Counted from the stretch's first letter, positions 18,446 through 27,696 are shown. The stretch is 64,000 bases of DNA from Vibrio thalassae (GCF_900089835.1 NZ_OANU01000023.1:1-64000), one strand, 5' to 3'. Made by a program: numbers and translations. The notes: a model not told the origin generated them from the sequence alone.

Positions 18446-18723
18446 CTACAATAGTATATTATTGTAACGTTCGAGACAGTCATAGCGGCTTTGGCACAGC
18501 TTGTGAGCGTTAATCATCAGCGCTTCGGATAGCTTAATTGACTCGACATTTTCCAAATCACGCAGCATAGATGCATAGATTGTTCATTTAGGCCATGACG
18601 CTTCATCAGTTCGTAAGCACTAAGATAATCGTCAATAGTCCCTGTGATTTGGGTATAGAGCTTGGGGGCATGTATCTGAATTACATCGACGCAGCTATCA
18701 AGAGACGCCAATGGCTCAATCTG
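18446..18723 (-). pseudogene. Frameshifted remnant of an unidentified gene
   Basis: On the minus strand one frame (about 18723 to 18570) reads K-S-Q-I-E-P-L-A-S-L and on to M-K-R-H-G-L-N-E-Q. Near 18575 it turns into unlikely sequence, while the frame shifted by one base becomes protein-like at exactly that point: T-I-Y-A-S-M-L-R-D-L-E-N-V-E, S-E-A-L-M-I-N-A-H-K-L, to a TAG at 18446-18448. Joined, they would give a helical ~95-residue C-terminal piece. A TGA lies just before the first part, so the 5' end is gone or damaged. No family recognised; coding nature is judged only from the way the frames join. Confidence 0.35.
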
Positions 18724-18744
18724 GCTTTTTCAACTCGACACAAA

Positions 18745-18770
18745 AAAGCCAGCTAAAATTAGCTGGCTTT
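18745..18770. terminator. Strong bidirectional terminator at the 3' side of the oppA remnant
   Basis: AAAGCCAGCTAA and TTAGCTGGCTTT form a 12-bp perfect stem with a two-base centre that must open to a small loop, flanked by A-rich and T-rich ends. It lies 30 bp beyond the stop of the minus-strand oppA-like gene. Confidence 0.9.
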
Positions 18771-18799
18771 GCATCATTGTCGTGGTTTTAAGTGGACTA

Positions 18800-19603
18800 T
18801 TATTTCGCTTTTACATATAAGTCCTTGGAGTAAATTCTTCCTTCAACATTATTCATTGGGAACCCGCCGACCGTCGGTCTTACTGGGCGAGCTTGCATGT
18901 AATATTGGCTATTTCTCACTAGCTCAATACGTTCGTTAATGACCCAGTCTTCTAAAACAAAAGCGCCGTTAGAGACCATATTTCCGGGTCTGGTCCACTT
19001 ATCACCAAATTGTTCTAAGTTCGACTTATGTACAGGCATCATCGATGAATGTGCAGTCATAGCAACAAAATACGGCACCTGACTATCCAACTCATATTGT
19101 AAGGTGTAATCATCCAGTGCTTTAATCCCTAACGAGTCTAACGGAGCCTCGCCATTAATGATGGCTTGAATATTCTTAATTTTGGTTAGTTTTAAATACC
19201 AACCATTGGCAGAGGCAAAGTTAGGGTCAGCGGCTCTTTTAAGGCTATAAACAAAATCTTGCGCGGTAACTGGATCGCCATTTGACCATTTCGCATTCTT
19301 TCTTAAGTGAAAAACAAACGTTTTGTTGTCACTGGTTTCCCAAGACTCTGCAACACCGGGAACGACATTTCCTTCTCTGTCTTGAATCACAAGCCCTTCA
19401 AATAAGTCCCTCAGAACATGCATCTCTGGTAACCCTTCAGCATTAGCAGGGTCCAGTGTTGCTACTTCTGCATCGTTGCCGCGTACAATTTTTTGAGTCT
19501 CAGCCAGCGTTGTGCCATCGGGCACCGTTGCACTCTGTACTGAAAACGTCGCTGCAATGAGCGCTGAGAGAATCGATACTTTCCATGAAGAGGTGTGTTT
19601 CAT
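18800..19603 (-). pseudogene. oppA: Oligopeptide-binding protein OppA/MppA with a large internal in-frame deletion
   Basis: 267 aa against about 540 for the family. Residues 1-24 are a signal peptide; the N-terminal lobe is normal (L-D-P-A-N-A-E-G, L-F-E-G-L, F-H-L-R-K-N-A-K-W-S-N-G-D-P-V-T, G-A-F-V-L-E-D-W). At about residue 233 the chain jumps from E-L-V-R-N-S-Q-Y to Y-M-Q-A-R-P-V-R-P and G-G-F-P-M-N-N-V-E, which is the extreme C-terminus of OppA-type proteins. About 270 residues, including most of the peptide-binding cleft, are missing without a frameshift. Such proteins bind peptides for ABC import, and MppA binds murein tripeptide. It lies divergent to mpaA, a murein tripeptide amidase. 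Very likely non-functional, though still exportable. Confidence 0.8.
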
Positions 19604-19767
19604 CCTAAACCGCCTGATTGGTGTCGTTATTATAAAGTTGCCGTTTCGTCATAGATAACACCTTGGTTTATTACAACAAAAAGGCTTTCAATAGCATTAC
19701 ATCATTATTTATGGCATATATAACCACACAATGCCGTGAGGGAAGGCAAGAAGTTGGGAACGAGAAC

Positions 19768-20505
19768 ATGGATAATGTAAGTCAAACAAAGCCAATATTC
19801 CGTCCAAGATCATTACGGGCTGAATTTCAGAACATGCCTGAGACCTATGGACACTCGGTGTTGGGCGCTCCGTTATTGTTCTTTCCGGCCCAATTAGAAA
19901 CGCCTGAACGCGGACTCATTCTTGCCGGCACTCACGGTGATGAGACCGCATCCATTACTGCATTGTCGTGCGCACTTCGTACCCTACCCGCTCAATACCT
20001 GAAGCACGATGTGATCGTGTCATTGAACCCCGACGGCAATCAATTAGGGACTCGTGCCAATGCCAATCAAGTGGATCTCAATCGTGCGTTTCCAACGAAA
20101 ACGTGGACCGACAAAGGTACTGTGTATCGCTGGAGCACATCGGCAAGTGAACGTGACGTCAAAGTTAAAACCGGTAATGCGACCACCCTTGAACCAGAGA
20201 TTCGTGCACTTATCGATTTCATTGAGGCTCGAAAACCCAGGTTTGTTGTGTCACTTCACGAACCTTTGGCCTGCGTAGATGACCCCGCGCATTCTACGAT
20301 GGGTCAATGGCTTGCAAAGCGTTTCTCTCTTCCTTTGATCGACGACGTTGGTTACGATACACCCGGCTCGTTTGGGAGTTGGTGTAACGAGAAAGGACTG
20401 CCTTGTATCACGTTGGAATTTCCGGCTATCTCGGCAGACAAAGCAATAGAAGAGCAGCTAGAAGCACTGGTCGATTTGTTGCAATACAGTGCAACAAGTG
20501 CTTGA
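19768..20505 (+). CDS. mpaA: Murein tripeptide amidase MpaA
   Basis: 245 aa from ATG 19768 (GGAACGAG upstream); the frame is open further upstream, but NH2-terminal similarity starts here. A zinc carboxypeptidase (M14) fold: G-T-H-G-D-E-T (zinc His and Glu), S-L-N-P-D-G-N, V-D-L-N-R-A-F-P, the third zinc ligand in S-L-H-E-P-L and a catalytic Glu in L-E-F-P. MpaA cuts the gamma-D-Glu-diaminopimelate bond of recycled murein tripeptide in the cytoplasm. The neighbouring deleted oppA-like gene may once have supplied the substrate. Confidence 0.85.
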   Translation: MDNVSQTKPIFRPRSLRAEFQNMPETYGHSVLGAPLLFFPAQLETPERGLILAGTHGDETASITALSCALRTLPAQYLKHDVIVSLNPDGNQLGTRANANQVDLNRAFPTKTWTDKGTVYRWSTSASERDVKVKTGNATTLEPEIRALIDFIEARKPRFVVSLHEPLACVDDPAHSTMGQWLAKRFSLPLIDDVGYDTPGSFGSWCNEKGLPCITLEFPAISADKAIEEQLEALVDLLQYSATSA

Positions 20506-20512
20506 TTAAACA

Positions 20513-20731
20513 TTATTTGTTATTGCGGCGCTTAAATTTACGACCAAGGTAAACCACACCCACCAGCAATGCTATGTAGTAAAAAGACTGACTGACATAC
20601 ATTCCAATTTCATCTTTGTTGGGCAAAGTCACGTGCTCCCCAAAAGTGAACACTTGATCCGACTTGCCCGAATCAAAAATCATCCAAACGGTCACCGCCA
20701 GACACACACCCATGAATACCAAATTTCTCAT
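20513..20731 (-). CDS. Small two-helix membrane protein, unknown function
   Basis: 72 aa. TM1 at about residues 3-20 and TM2 at about 49-65 flank a short polar loop; the C-terminus is very basic (G-R-K-F-K-R-R-N-N-K), so N- and C-termini probably face the cytoplasm. Convergent with mpaA, 7 bp between stops. No family recognised. Confidence 0.6.
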   Translation of the reverse strand: MRNLVFMGVCLAVTVWMIFDSGKSDQVFTFGEHVTLPNKDEIGMYVSQSFYYIALLVGVVYLGRKFKRRNNK

Positions 20732-20964
20732 TTACTACACGTGCTCCATTCATTGACGTTCTCACTTTAGTCACTTATTGAGTGAGAGCGAGTAATCTGA
20801 CAAGACTATCAGTGTAGGTAGGCAAAATCAGTGATACATAGCCATTAATTTTCACGTTCGTTAAAATTTATCGCGTTCAGTTTACATTTTTGGACATGAT
20901 TTCACTTGACGTTTATGGCTAACAAGATAACGTAAGCACTCATTTCGAACACGACGGCTTTGGT

Positions 20965-21366
20965 TTGCATACATTTAGGCAATCTATTTTTCGCACTTTC
21001 TTCTTATTTACTGCCATTTTGGTAGTAATGTTTTGTACGCTAAAAACCAACATAGCCTATCACAGCCAATGGGTAGAATCTGTGCCGACGCCAGTGCCAT
21101 ACATGGGTGAAGCGGCTCTGTTCAACTCGAATTCCATCGAGAAAATCGTCCATAGTCTCACTCCTGTAGACGAACCGTGTCGGTTGACTCAAAAGTTATT
21201 GGGGCAGTCTTTTGCCCATTTAGAAACCTTTACTCCACTTCTGTTTTTGGTTGCTTTATTGGCGTTGCTTTCAGAGCGTAAAGTTAAGCCTGCCCATACC
21301 CGTAGAAGTGATACCTATCCTCCTAAGCTCAGGCTTCACGTCACTCACTGTACTTTCCGGGAATAA
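20965..21366 (+). CDS. Small membrane protein at the head of the scs operon (ScsA-like by position)
   Basis: 133 aa from a TTG start (a later ATG at 21028 would lose the first TM). One TM at about residues 9-27, a periplasmic stretch with one Cys, a second TM (about 90-105), and a basic tail. It precedes scsB by 44 bp on the same strand. In enterobacteria scsA is a small membrane gene before scsB-scsC-scsD. The match here is by place and topology, not by sequence that I can verify. Confidence 0.5.
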   Translation: MHTFRQSIFRTFFLFTAILVVMFCTLKTNIAYHSQWVESVPTPVPYMGEAALFNSNSIEKIVHSLTPVDEPCRLTQKLLGQSFAHLETFTPLLFLVALLALLSERKVKPAHTRRSDTYPPKLRLHVTHCTFRE

Positions 21367-21410
21367 AATGCCTCCAACTTAGGTCTATTTATTACTTATT
21401 GGAGATTACT

Positions 21411-23564
21411 GTGTCTTATACCAACACGATATTAACGACTCGCATTGCGCGTAGCCGTCATTTTATGTCGCTTTGTCGACAAATATTAAGCACCTTAGTG
21501 CTAACATGCGCGATCGCCTTGACTATGCTCTATAGCACGATGTCACACGCGCAATCTACTGGTTGGATTCAAGATCCAATGCACCCACCGGTTAAAGTAC
21601 GACTGTTGTCTACTGGCCACCTCGATTCGCAAACCAAGCAGATGGAGATGGTGCTTAACGTTGAACTGGATGGAGAGTGGAAAACCTATTGGCGTAGTCC
21701 AGGTGAGGGTGGCGTCGCGCCGGAATTTGATTGGAGTGCATCAACGAACGTCGAGGCAATAGATTGGCAATGGCCTGTGCCAGCTTACTATGAGCAGCTA
21801 GGAGTGATGACTCTTGGGTACAAACATGAGGTAAGTTTCCCGATTATTATCACCGTGTCAGATATATCCAAACCCATCTCGCTCAAAGCCAACTTGCGAC
21901 TGCCAAGCTGCACCAACATTTGCGTGATAGCGGACTACCCTATTGATTTAGACATCGACCCCAACACGCTATCACTAGATTCTGATGCGGCGTATTTGTT
22001 TGGTCAAGGCATGAGCTTGACGCCTAAGAAAGACAATCAAGTTTCTGTAGAAGCAAGCTATTGGAATCAGCAAGCACAAGAGCTTCAACTGAAACTCGAG
22101 AGCAAAACGGATTGGAAAAAACCACAGATTTTGGTGGATGGTAATGAGGTCAGTGATGAATTTTTCTCACAGCCTAACATTACCATCGAGGGTCGTAGTC
22201 TGTATGCCACATTTGCTGTTAACAACTGGCTTGGTGAAGCAGATATTAGCGGCAAAACCATTCAAATTACCGTGTCAGATGAACTGATATTAACGGAAAC
22301 GTCAACGCAAGTATCGACGACACCAATGGCCTATCCGCAGAGCGGCAGCCTGATTTGGATGATAGGGTTTGCTCTCATAGGCGGTCTTATCCTGAATATC
22401 ATGCCTTGTGTGCTGCCGGTGCTTGGCATGAAGCTTAACAGCATCATCTCAGGAATGAACCAATCGCCAAAACAAGTTCGATTGTCATTTCTCGCTTCAT
22501 CAGCCGGTATCATCACGTCATTTCTGTTACTTGCTGGCGTACTCACATCGTTAAAAATGGCGGGCCACATGGTGGGTTGGGGTATTCAATTCCAAAACTA
22601 TTGGTTTATCGCCTTTATGGCAGTCGTGACCTTATTGTTTTCTGCGAATTTGCTTGGTTTGTTCAACATCCAACTCCCAAGTAGCCTCAACACATGGATG
22701 GCCTCTCAAGGTGACCACAGCTGTGGCGGTCATTTTGTTCAAGGAATGTTTGCGACGCTACTTGCGACACCATGCAGCGCCCCTTTCCTTGGTACGGCTG
22801 TTGCGTATGCACTGGGGGCAACCTACACCGAGCTTTGGTTGATCTTTGTAGCACTCGGCGTCGGCATGAGCTTACCGTGGCTGTTGTTTACTCTGTTTCC
22901 ATCCTTGGTCAACGTTTTCCCTAAGCCGGGTCCATGGATGAACAAGGTTAAGCTGGCATTCGGCGCAATGATGCTATTGACCAGCCTGTGGTTAGTGACA
23001 CTACTCTCGACCTTTATTGGCTTTGCTCTAACCGCCGCACTGATTGCCATCGTTATCATTGCTACCTTAGTGCTCATTGGCAAACAATACGGCCGAAAGG
23101 CGGTGACTATTCTCGCTGCCCTATCGATTTTTGTCGTTGGTGGTGGGTTGATTATCGGCAGTGTAACGGCAGATAAATGGTCCACCCCGCTCGTTGACGA
23201 TCTTCAATGGCGGAAACTAGACCGTGACCAAATACCAGAGCTCGTAGCCCAAGGGAAAACCGTTTTTGTTGACGTTACTGCCGACTGGTGTATCACCTGC
23301 AAAGCCAACAAAATCGGCGTTATTCTACAAAATCCGGTATACGACAAACTTCAGCAATCCAACATTGTCCTGATGCGTGGCGATTGGACAACACCGAGTG
23401 ACAGCGTGACTCAATACTTACAGAGCTACGGACGCTTTGGGGTGCCATTTAATATTGTCTATGGTCCTAAGTACCCACAAGGCATACCACTGCCCGTTGT
23501 TTTGACGTCAGACGTGGTGTTGCAATCTGTTGACCTGGCCAGTGGAGAAAGCCATGGAAGCTAA
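21411..23564 (+). CDS. scsB: ScsB, DsbD-like membrane thiol-disulfide reductase
   Basis: 717 aa from GTG 21411, seven bases after GGAGA; the frame continues upstream but lacks a ribosome site. Signal anchor, a periplasmic domain with C-T-N-I-C-V (about residues 170-175), eight or so TMs including I-M-P-C-V-L-P and A-T-P-C-S-A-P-F (the membrane Cys pair), and a C-terminal thioredoxin-like domain with A-D-W-C-I-T-C-K near 625. ScsB carries electrons from cytoplasmic thioredoxin to periplasmic ScsC. Followed by scsD with an 11-bp overlap, then scsC. Confidence 0.88.
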   Translation: MSYTNTILTTRIARSRHFMSLCRQILSTLVLTCAIALTMLYSTMSHAQSTGWIQDPMHPPVKVRLLSTGHLDSQTKQMEMVLNVELDGEWKTYWRSPGEGGVAPEFDWSASTNVEAIDWQWPVPAYYEQLGVMTLGYKHEVSFPIIITVSDISKPISLKANLRLPSCTNICVIADYPIDLDIDPNTLSLDSDAAYLFGQGMSLTPKKDNQVSVEASYWNQQAQELQLKLESKTDWKKPQILVDGNEVSDEFFSQPNITIEGRSLYATFAVNNWLGEADISGKTIQITVSDELILTETSTQVSTTPMAYPQSGSLIWMIGFALIGGLILNIMPCVLPVLGMKLNSIISGMNQSPKQVRLSFLASSAGIITSFLLLAGVLTSLKMAGHMVGWGIQFQNYWFIAFMAVVTLLFSANLLGLFNIQLPSSLNTWMASQGDHSCGGHFVQGMFATLLATPCSAPFLGTAVAYALGATYTELWLIFVALGVGMSLPWLLFTLFPSLVNVFPKPGPWMNKVKLAFGAMMLLTSLWLVTLLSTFIGFALTAALIAIVIIATLVLIGKQYGRKAVTILAALSIFVVGGGLIIGSVTADKWSTPLVDDLQWRKLDRDQIPELVAQGKTVFVDVTADWCITCKANKIGVILQNPVYDKLQQSNIVLMRGDWTTPSDSVTQYLQSYGRFGVPFNIVYGPKYPQGIPLPVVLTSDVVLQSVDLASGESHGS

Positions 23565-24081
23565 GGAAACCGAAAACAAAACCCGGCCTAGCCGCCTAAA
23601 AAAGTGGTCAAAAGAGCTCATCAGTATTGTCATTTTGATGACATTGGTTTCGATGGCTCTGGATTGGTATCGCAGTACATCCATGCCAAGTGGAGAAGCA
23701 CCTTCACTAAAAGCAATGACCATCCAAGGCTTACCTGTTGATATCATTCAACAAAGCCAAGAAAAGCCCGTTGTTCTGTATTTTTGGGCAACGTGGTGTG
23801 GTGCGTGTAAATTTGTCAGCCCAACAATCAATTGGTTTGCCACCGACCATCAGGTACTTTCCATTGCCCTATCGTCAGGTACCAATGAACGCGTGCAACA
23901 GTATATGGCCGCCAAAGAATACGATTTTCCAGTCATTAACGATACGACAGGGCTAATCAGTCGACAATGGAACATCAGTGTCACACCGACCGTTGTCATC
24001 ATAAACAAAGGTCAGATTGAGAGTATCTCGACTGGCATTATCACGCCAATTGGGCTGTGGTTACGAATTTTATTTGCCTAG
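23554..24081 (+). CDS. scsD: ScsD, membrane-anchored thioredoxin-like protein
   Basis: 175 aa from ATG 23554 behind TGGAGAAA, overlapping the end of scsB. A basic N-terminus, one TM (about 25-42), then a TlpA/thioredoxin fold with F-W-A-T-W-C-G-A-C-K and a cis-Pro in V-T-P-T-V-V-I. It acts on periplasmic thiols with ScsB and ScsC, in copper tolerance and redox stress. The order B-D-C differs from the B-C-D order of Salmonella as I recall it. Confidence 0.85.
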   Translation: MEAKETENKTRPSRLKKWSKELISIVILMTLVSMALDWYRSTSMPSGEAPSLKAMTIQGLPVDIIQQSQEKPVVLYFWATWCGACKFVSPTINWFATDHQVLSIALSSGTNERVQQYMAAKEYDFPVINDTTGLISRQWNISVTPTVVIINKGQIESISTGIITPIGLWLRILFA

Positions 24082-24106
24082 TGTTCACTGGGCATAAGGA
24101 AAAACA

Positions 24107-24844
24107 ATGAAAAAAACGTTTATTTCAATGGCGATCAGTATCGCTGCGCTACTGCCAACTCTGTCTCATGCTGCCTTAACCGCTGAGCAACAACAACAGT
24201 TAGACAGTATTCATCAGCTATTGACCGAAAACCCAGAGATCATTGGTGATCTGCAGCTAAGTCTTCAACAATATGTCGAAGGTCAGAAACAGCTAGAGAA
24301 TGCAAAAAAACAGAGTGAATCATGGCTAAACGATACGACGATTCATACTGTTCTGGGAAATACAGATGGATCGACAGTCATCGTCAATTTTACCGACTAT
24401 AACTGCCCATATTGTAAGCGCTTAGATGGCGAACTGACGAAGTTAGTTGCTAACTATAAAGATGTCAAAGTCATCAATATCTATGTCCCGCTCAAGCAGC
24501 AAGTCATTGAAGGACTCGATACTAACTCCGCTGCATTTGCCATTAAGGTTTGGCAGCAAGCACCTGAGAAGTTTGCAGAAGTGAATCGTCTACTTGTTGC
24601 GAAACCGGGCATACATACTAAGGACTCTATCGAAGCCATCGCGAAAAAAACCGATACAACACAGTATTTAACAGGTGACACAAAAATTAACGAGTCTTTA
24701 GTGAAAAACTACAAGACATTTGTTGCCTTGGGTTTACGTGGGACACCTGCTATGTTCATTGGCGACGAGCTAATTCCAGGCTATGTTCCTTACGACAAGC
24801 TAGAGCAAATCATCAAAAAGAACATGGCTGAAAACGCTAGTTAA
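24107..24844 (+). CDS. scsC: ScsC, DsbA/DsbG-like periplasmic disulfide protein
   Basis: 245 aa, ATG behind AAGGA. A signal peptide (cut near S-H-A-A), an N-terminal helical dimerisation-like segment (about 22-75), and a DsbA-type thioredoxin fold with N-C-P-Y-C-K-R and the cis-Pro loop R-G-T-P-A-M-F-I. It is kept reduced by ScsB and repairs or isomerises disulfides. The N-terminal extension resembles that of oligomeric ScsC proteins. Its last 8 bases overlap the convergent LysR gene. Confidence 0.85.
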   Translation: MKKTFISMAISIAALLPTLSHAALTAEQQQQLDSIHQLLTENPEIIGDLQLSLQQYVEGQKQLENAKKQSESWLNDTTIHTVLGNTDGSTVIVNFTDYNCPYCKRLDGELTKLVANYKDVKVINIYVPLKQQVIEGLDTNSAAFAIKVWQQAPEKFAEVNRLLVAKPGIHTKDSIEAIAKKTDTTQYLTGDTKINESLVKNYKTFVALGLRGTPAMFIGDELIPGYVPYDKLEQIIKKNMAENAS

Positions 24845-25781
24845 TCGGCCCCCAACCATAATGCTCAGAAAGCTGATTGAGCTTTCTGAGCTCTTCTTTC
24901 GTTTCAGTCATTAGCCATTGCGCTAACTCCTCAACAATCGGTGAGCCCGTCCTCTTATGGCAGAAATAGCGCCAACTACTAAAATGGATCTGTGCATTTT
25001 TGGGGCATACAAGATACTCTCGCTCCAGTTCTGGTAAGGCGAGCAGTAAATCGGTAACGGCAACACCATGCCCTGATAAGCAAGCACTTAAGGTTAAATC
25101 CAAGGTAAAAAACGTTGAATTTCGCACCGGTTGCTTACTCTTGTATGGGATTTTATCCAGCCATACTCGCCAATCAATATGATCCAGTGTTGGATGCAGT
25201 CTTGGTAGCGTCAGAAGGTGTTCAATATCTCTGTTTTCACCGAGTAACTGCTGAGTACAAACAGGTGCCATGTACTCTTCTCGCATAAAGGATATTTCTG
25301 GATCGTTTTGATAAGCTTCACTTTCGCGCGTGGTAAACACGAATAAGTCATAATCGCCTTTTCGCAAACTCTCTTCTTCATCAATCACCGGAATAACGAC
25401 AATTTCATATTCAGGGAAACGCTCGTTTAGCTTCTGTATTTTCGGTAATAGCGCTCGTGTGGCATAACTTAACGCTGCGCGAATCACTATTTTGTTACTC
25501 TGGACTTCTTTCCACGACTCAAGCAACGACTGAAGTGCCTGATAGTTACGTCCCAACACCTCAAACAGTGCTTGCCCTTTCAACGTCAGCTGAATTGAAC
25601 GATGACCACGAATAACCAATGATGCATTGAGCTCATCTTCAAGTTGCTTAACTTGGCGACTCACTGCACTTTGAGTAACGTGAAGCTCTTGCGCAGCAGA
25701 GGTAAAGCTCATATGCCTCGCAACAGCTTCAAAGACTTTTAGTGCATTGTGTGAATAGGGAATATTCGAATATAGATTCAT
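24837..25781 (-). CDS. LysR-family transcriptional regulator (GcvA-like)
   Basis: 314 aa. An N-terminal winged HTH (about residues 10-68: A-L-K-V-F-E-A-V-A-R-H, S-F-T-S-A-A-Q-E-L-H-V-T-Q-S-A-V-S-R-Q) and a LysR substrate-binding domain. GcvA/AmpR-like in the HTH. It is divergent from the MATE pump gene, with a 17-bp palindrome 10 bp from its own start, so it most likely regulates itself and the pump. Effector unknown. Confidence 0.88.
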   Translation of the reverse strand: MNLYSNIPYSHNALKVFEAVARHMSFTSAAQELHVTQSAVSRQVKQLEDELNASLVIRGHRSIQLTLKGQALFEVLGRNYQALQSLLESWKEVQSNKIVIRAALSYATRALLPKIQKLNERFPEYEIVVIPVIDEEESLRKGDYDLFVFTTRESEAYQNDPEISFMREEYMAPVCTQQLLGENRDIEHLLTLPRLHPTLDHIDWRVWLDKIPYKSKQPVRNSTFFTLDLTLSACLSGHGVAVTDLLLALPELEREYLVCPKNAQIHFSSWRYFCHKRTGSPIVEELAQWLMTETKEELRKLNQLSEHYGWGPIN

Positions 25782-25790
25782 AATTTCTCA

Positions 25791-25807
25791 CATGACTTGA
25801 AGTCATG
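25791..25807. promoter_or_regulatory. Palindromic operator between the LysR and MATE genes
   Basis: CATGACTT and AAGTCATG are exact reverse complements around one G. The site lies in the 100-bp divergent gap, 9 bp upstream of the lysR start and 74 bp upstream of the MATE start. Placement suits LysR autoregulation with divergent activation. The binding protein is inferred from neighbourhood only. Confidence 0.6.
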
Positions 25808-25881
25808 CGAGAGTGACACAAATGTTAATTGAACACCATAGTTATGCATATAAAATGACCTCATCATAACCCGAGGCTATC

Positions 25882-27234
25882 ATGAAGAAAATTTTATCCC
25901 TTGCTGCACCACTTATTGTTTCTCAGCTAATTTCAATGGCGCTAGTCCTCACTGATGTTTGGATGATGGCGCAATTGAGCATGAGTGATCTTGCGGGCGG
26001 TGGTCTTGGGGCCTCAGTCTATACATTCGTTTTCCTCATCGCAGGTTCAACCGTCGGGTGTGTTGCTAACCTCATCGCCATTGCCTATGGACAAAGTGTA
26101 GCTCGCCCCAAGTTCGGGTTGAAACAAGTACGATTGGCAGTAAAAGGCGCACTAATGTTGGCTGTGCTGTTGACTGTCATTCTAACGACAGCGTTTGTTT
26201 TCGCTCCAGATTTTCTCAGAGTTGCCCAACAGCCTGAAGAAGTGATTGCGGTTGCCATGATCTACCTTGATACTTTGAAGTGGGCCATGTTGCCAACGTT
26301 ATTGCTGCTTATCTTGCGTGGCCTGACAAGTAACTATGGTGATGCCAAATCCGTGATGATCATGTCTTTGGTTACCGTCATTTTGAACGTGCCTTTCAGC
26401 TATTGGCTAGCATTTACTTTGGATTGGGGCATTGCCGGGCTTGGTATAGGTACCGCTCTTGCCGCCACACTGGTCTTAATTGGTTATGCGACTTGGGTAT
26501 TCAAACGCCCCGTGTACTATCGATTTGCCCCTTGGCTTCATCTTGAAGAATACAATTGGCGTTTAATGTTGCCGTTATTGTCTATGGGTATCCCTATCGC
26601 TATTGCCGGTGCTTTAGAAATGGGGTTGATCTACGGCGGGACGTTAATGGCAGGATTTATCGGTGTCACTGCTCTTGCTCTGCACCAAATCCTATTACAA
26701 TGCTTAAGTTTCACTTGGAACATCAATTTTGGTTTTTCGCAGGCCGCTGCCATTCTTGTCGGTAAGGAGTTCGGTAACGATAATCTTATTGGAGTCAAAG
26801 CCGTCGCGAAACGAAGCTTCGCACTTGTTACCGTATTGAGCGCCGTATTAGCTGTGGTCTTTATCGTTTGGCCGGACGCAATCGCCAGTCTATTCCAGCT
26901 CGATGGAGAAGGCGAACATGCGCTAACAGACATGTTGTCTTCACTGATCTGGGTGGTTGCGCTGTGCTTCGTAGTGGATGCTTGGCAGTTACTCGCGATT
27001 AACCTGCTTCGCGGTATGAAGATCGTCAAGCTTCCGACTCTGATGACGGCCATAGGATACTGGGCATTTGGGCTACCCGCGGCATGGTGGTTGATGGCGC
27101 GTTATGAGCTTGCTGGCATCTGGGGCGGTATATTAGTGGGTTTGGCGGTAACCGGGTTATTGTTACTGGCACAACTGATTGTCGAGCTGCGTCCTTCAAA
27201 GACACTAAAAGATAATGTCGTTGGCATTGGCTAA
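25882..27234 (+). CDS. MATE-family multidrug/sodium antiporter
   Basis: 450 aa with twelve predicted TMs in two similar halves. M-K-K-I-L-S-L-A-A-P-L-I-V-S-Q at the start and G-I-P-I-A-I-A-G-A-L-E in the second half are typical of MATE (NorM/DinF group) transporters, which expel cationic drugs in exchange for Na+ or H+. ATG behind GAGGC. Likely controlled by the divergent LysR gene. Confidence 0.9.
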   Translation: MKKILSLAAPLIVSQLISMALVLTDVWMMAQLSMSDLAGGGLGASVYTFVFLIAGSTVGCVANLIAIAYGQSVARPKFGLKQVRLAVKGALMLAVLLTVILTTAFVFAPDFLRVAQQPEEVIAVAMIYLDTLKWAMLPTLLLLILRGLTSNYGDAKSVMIMSLVTVILNVPFSYWLAFTLDWGIAGLGIGTALAATLVLIGYATWVFKRPVYYRFAPWLHLEEYNWRLMLPLLSMGIPIAIAGALEMGLIYGGTLMAGFIGVTALALHQILLQCLSFTWNINFGFSQAAAILVGKEFGNDNLIGVKAVAKRSFALVTVLSAVLAVVFIVWPDAIASLFQLDGEGEHALTDMLSSLIWVVALCFVVDAWQLLAINLLRGMKIVKLPTLMTAIGYWAFGLPAAWWLMARYELAGIWGGILVGLAVTGLLLLAQLIVELRPSKTLKDNVVGIG

Positions 27235-27304
27235 TAAACTGCTCGCATCACACAGACAGAGTTATTACCATACACAGCAACTATACTAAAATCAGGATTT
27301 AACC

Positions 27305-27637
27305 ATGTCTCTTCCTCCTTGCCCAAACTGTCAATCTGAGTATGTGTATCAAGACCAAAGTCAGCTCATCTGCCCTGAATGCGCGCATGAATGGAATCCT
27401 AATGACGTATCAGAAGATGCCATCATTGTTAAAGACTCGAATGGGGCAATATTGGAAGCGGGTGACAAAGTGACGATGATTAAAGATCTTAAAGTCAAAG
27501 GCAGTTCTCTAGTCATCAAGATTGGCACAAAAGCGGTTGTTCGTAATATCAACGATGGTAAAGACCATCAGCTTGATTGCAAGGTGGATGGCGTCGGTGA
27601 AATGATGGTGACAGCGAAGTTCGTTAAAAAGGCCTAA
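27305..27637 (+). CDS. yjdM: YjdM/PhnA family zinc-ribbon protein
   Basis: 110 aa. An N-terminal zinc ribbon with C-P-N-C and C-P-E-C, then the conserved G-D-K-V-T-M-I-K-D-L-K-V-K-G-S-S and I-K-x-G-T-K beta domain. This is the small PhnA (YjdM) protein, not the phosphonoacetate hydrolase of the same name. Its biochemical role is unsettled. It stands alone, with a strong terminator downstream. Confidence 0.9.
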   Translation: MSLPPCPNCQSEYVYQDQSQLICPECAHEWNPNDVSEDAIIVKDSNGAILEAGDKVTMIKDLKVKGSSLVIKIGTKAVVRNINDGKDHQLDCKVDGVGEMMVTAKFVKKA

Positions 27638-27696
27638 CCCTCCATAAAACAAACTGCTATCACGCTGACAAGCCAACCGTTTTCTAGATTACGAAT

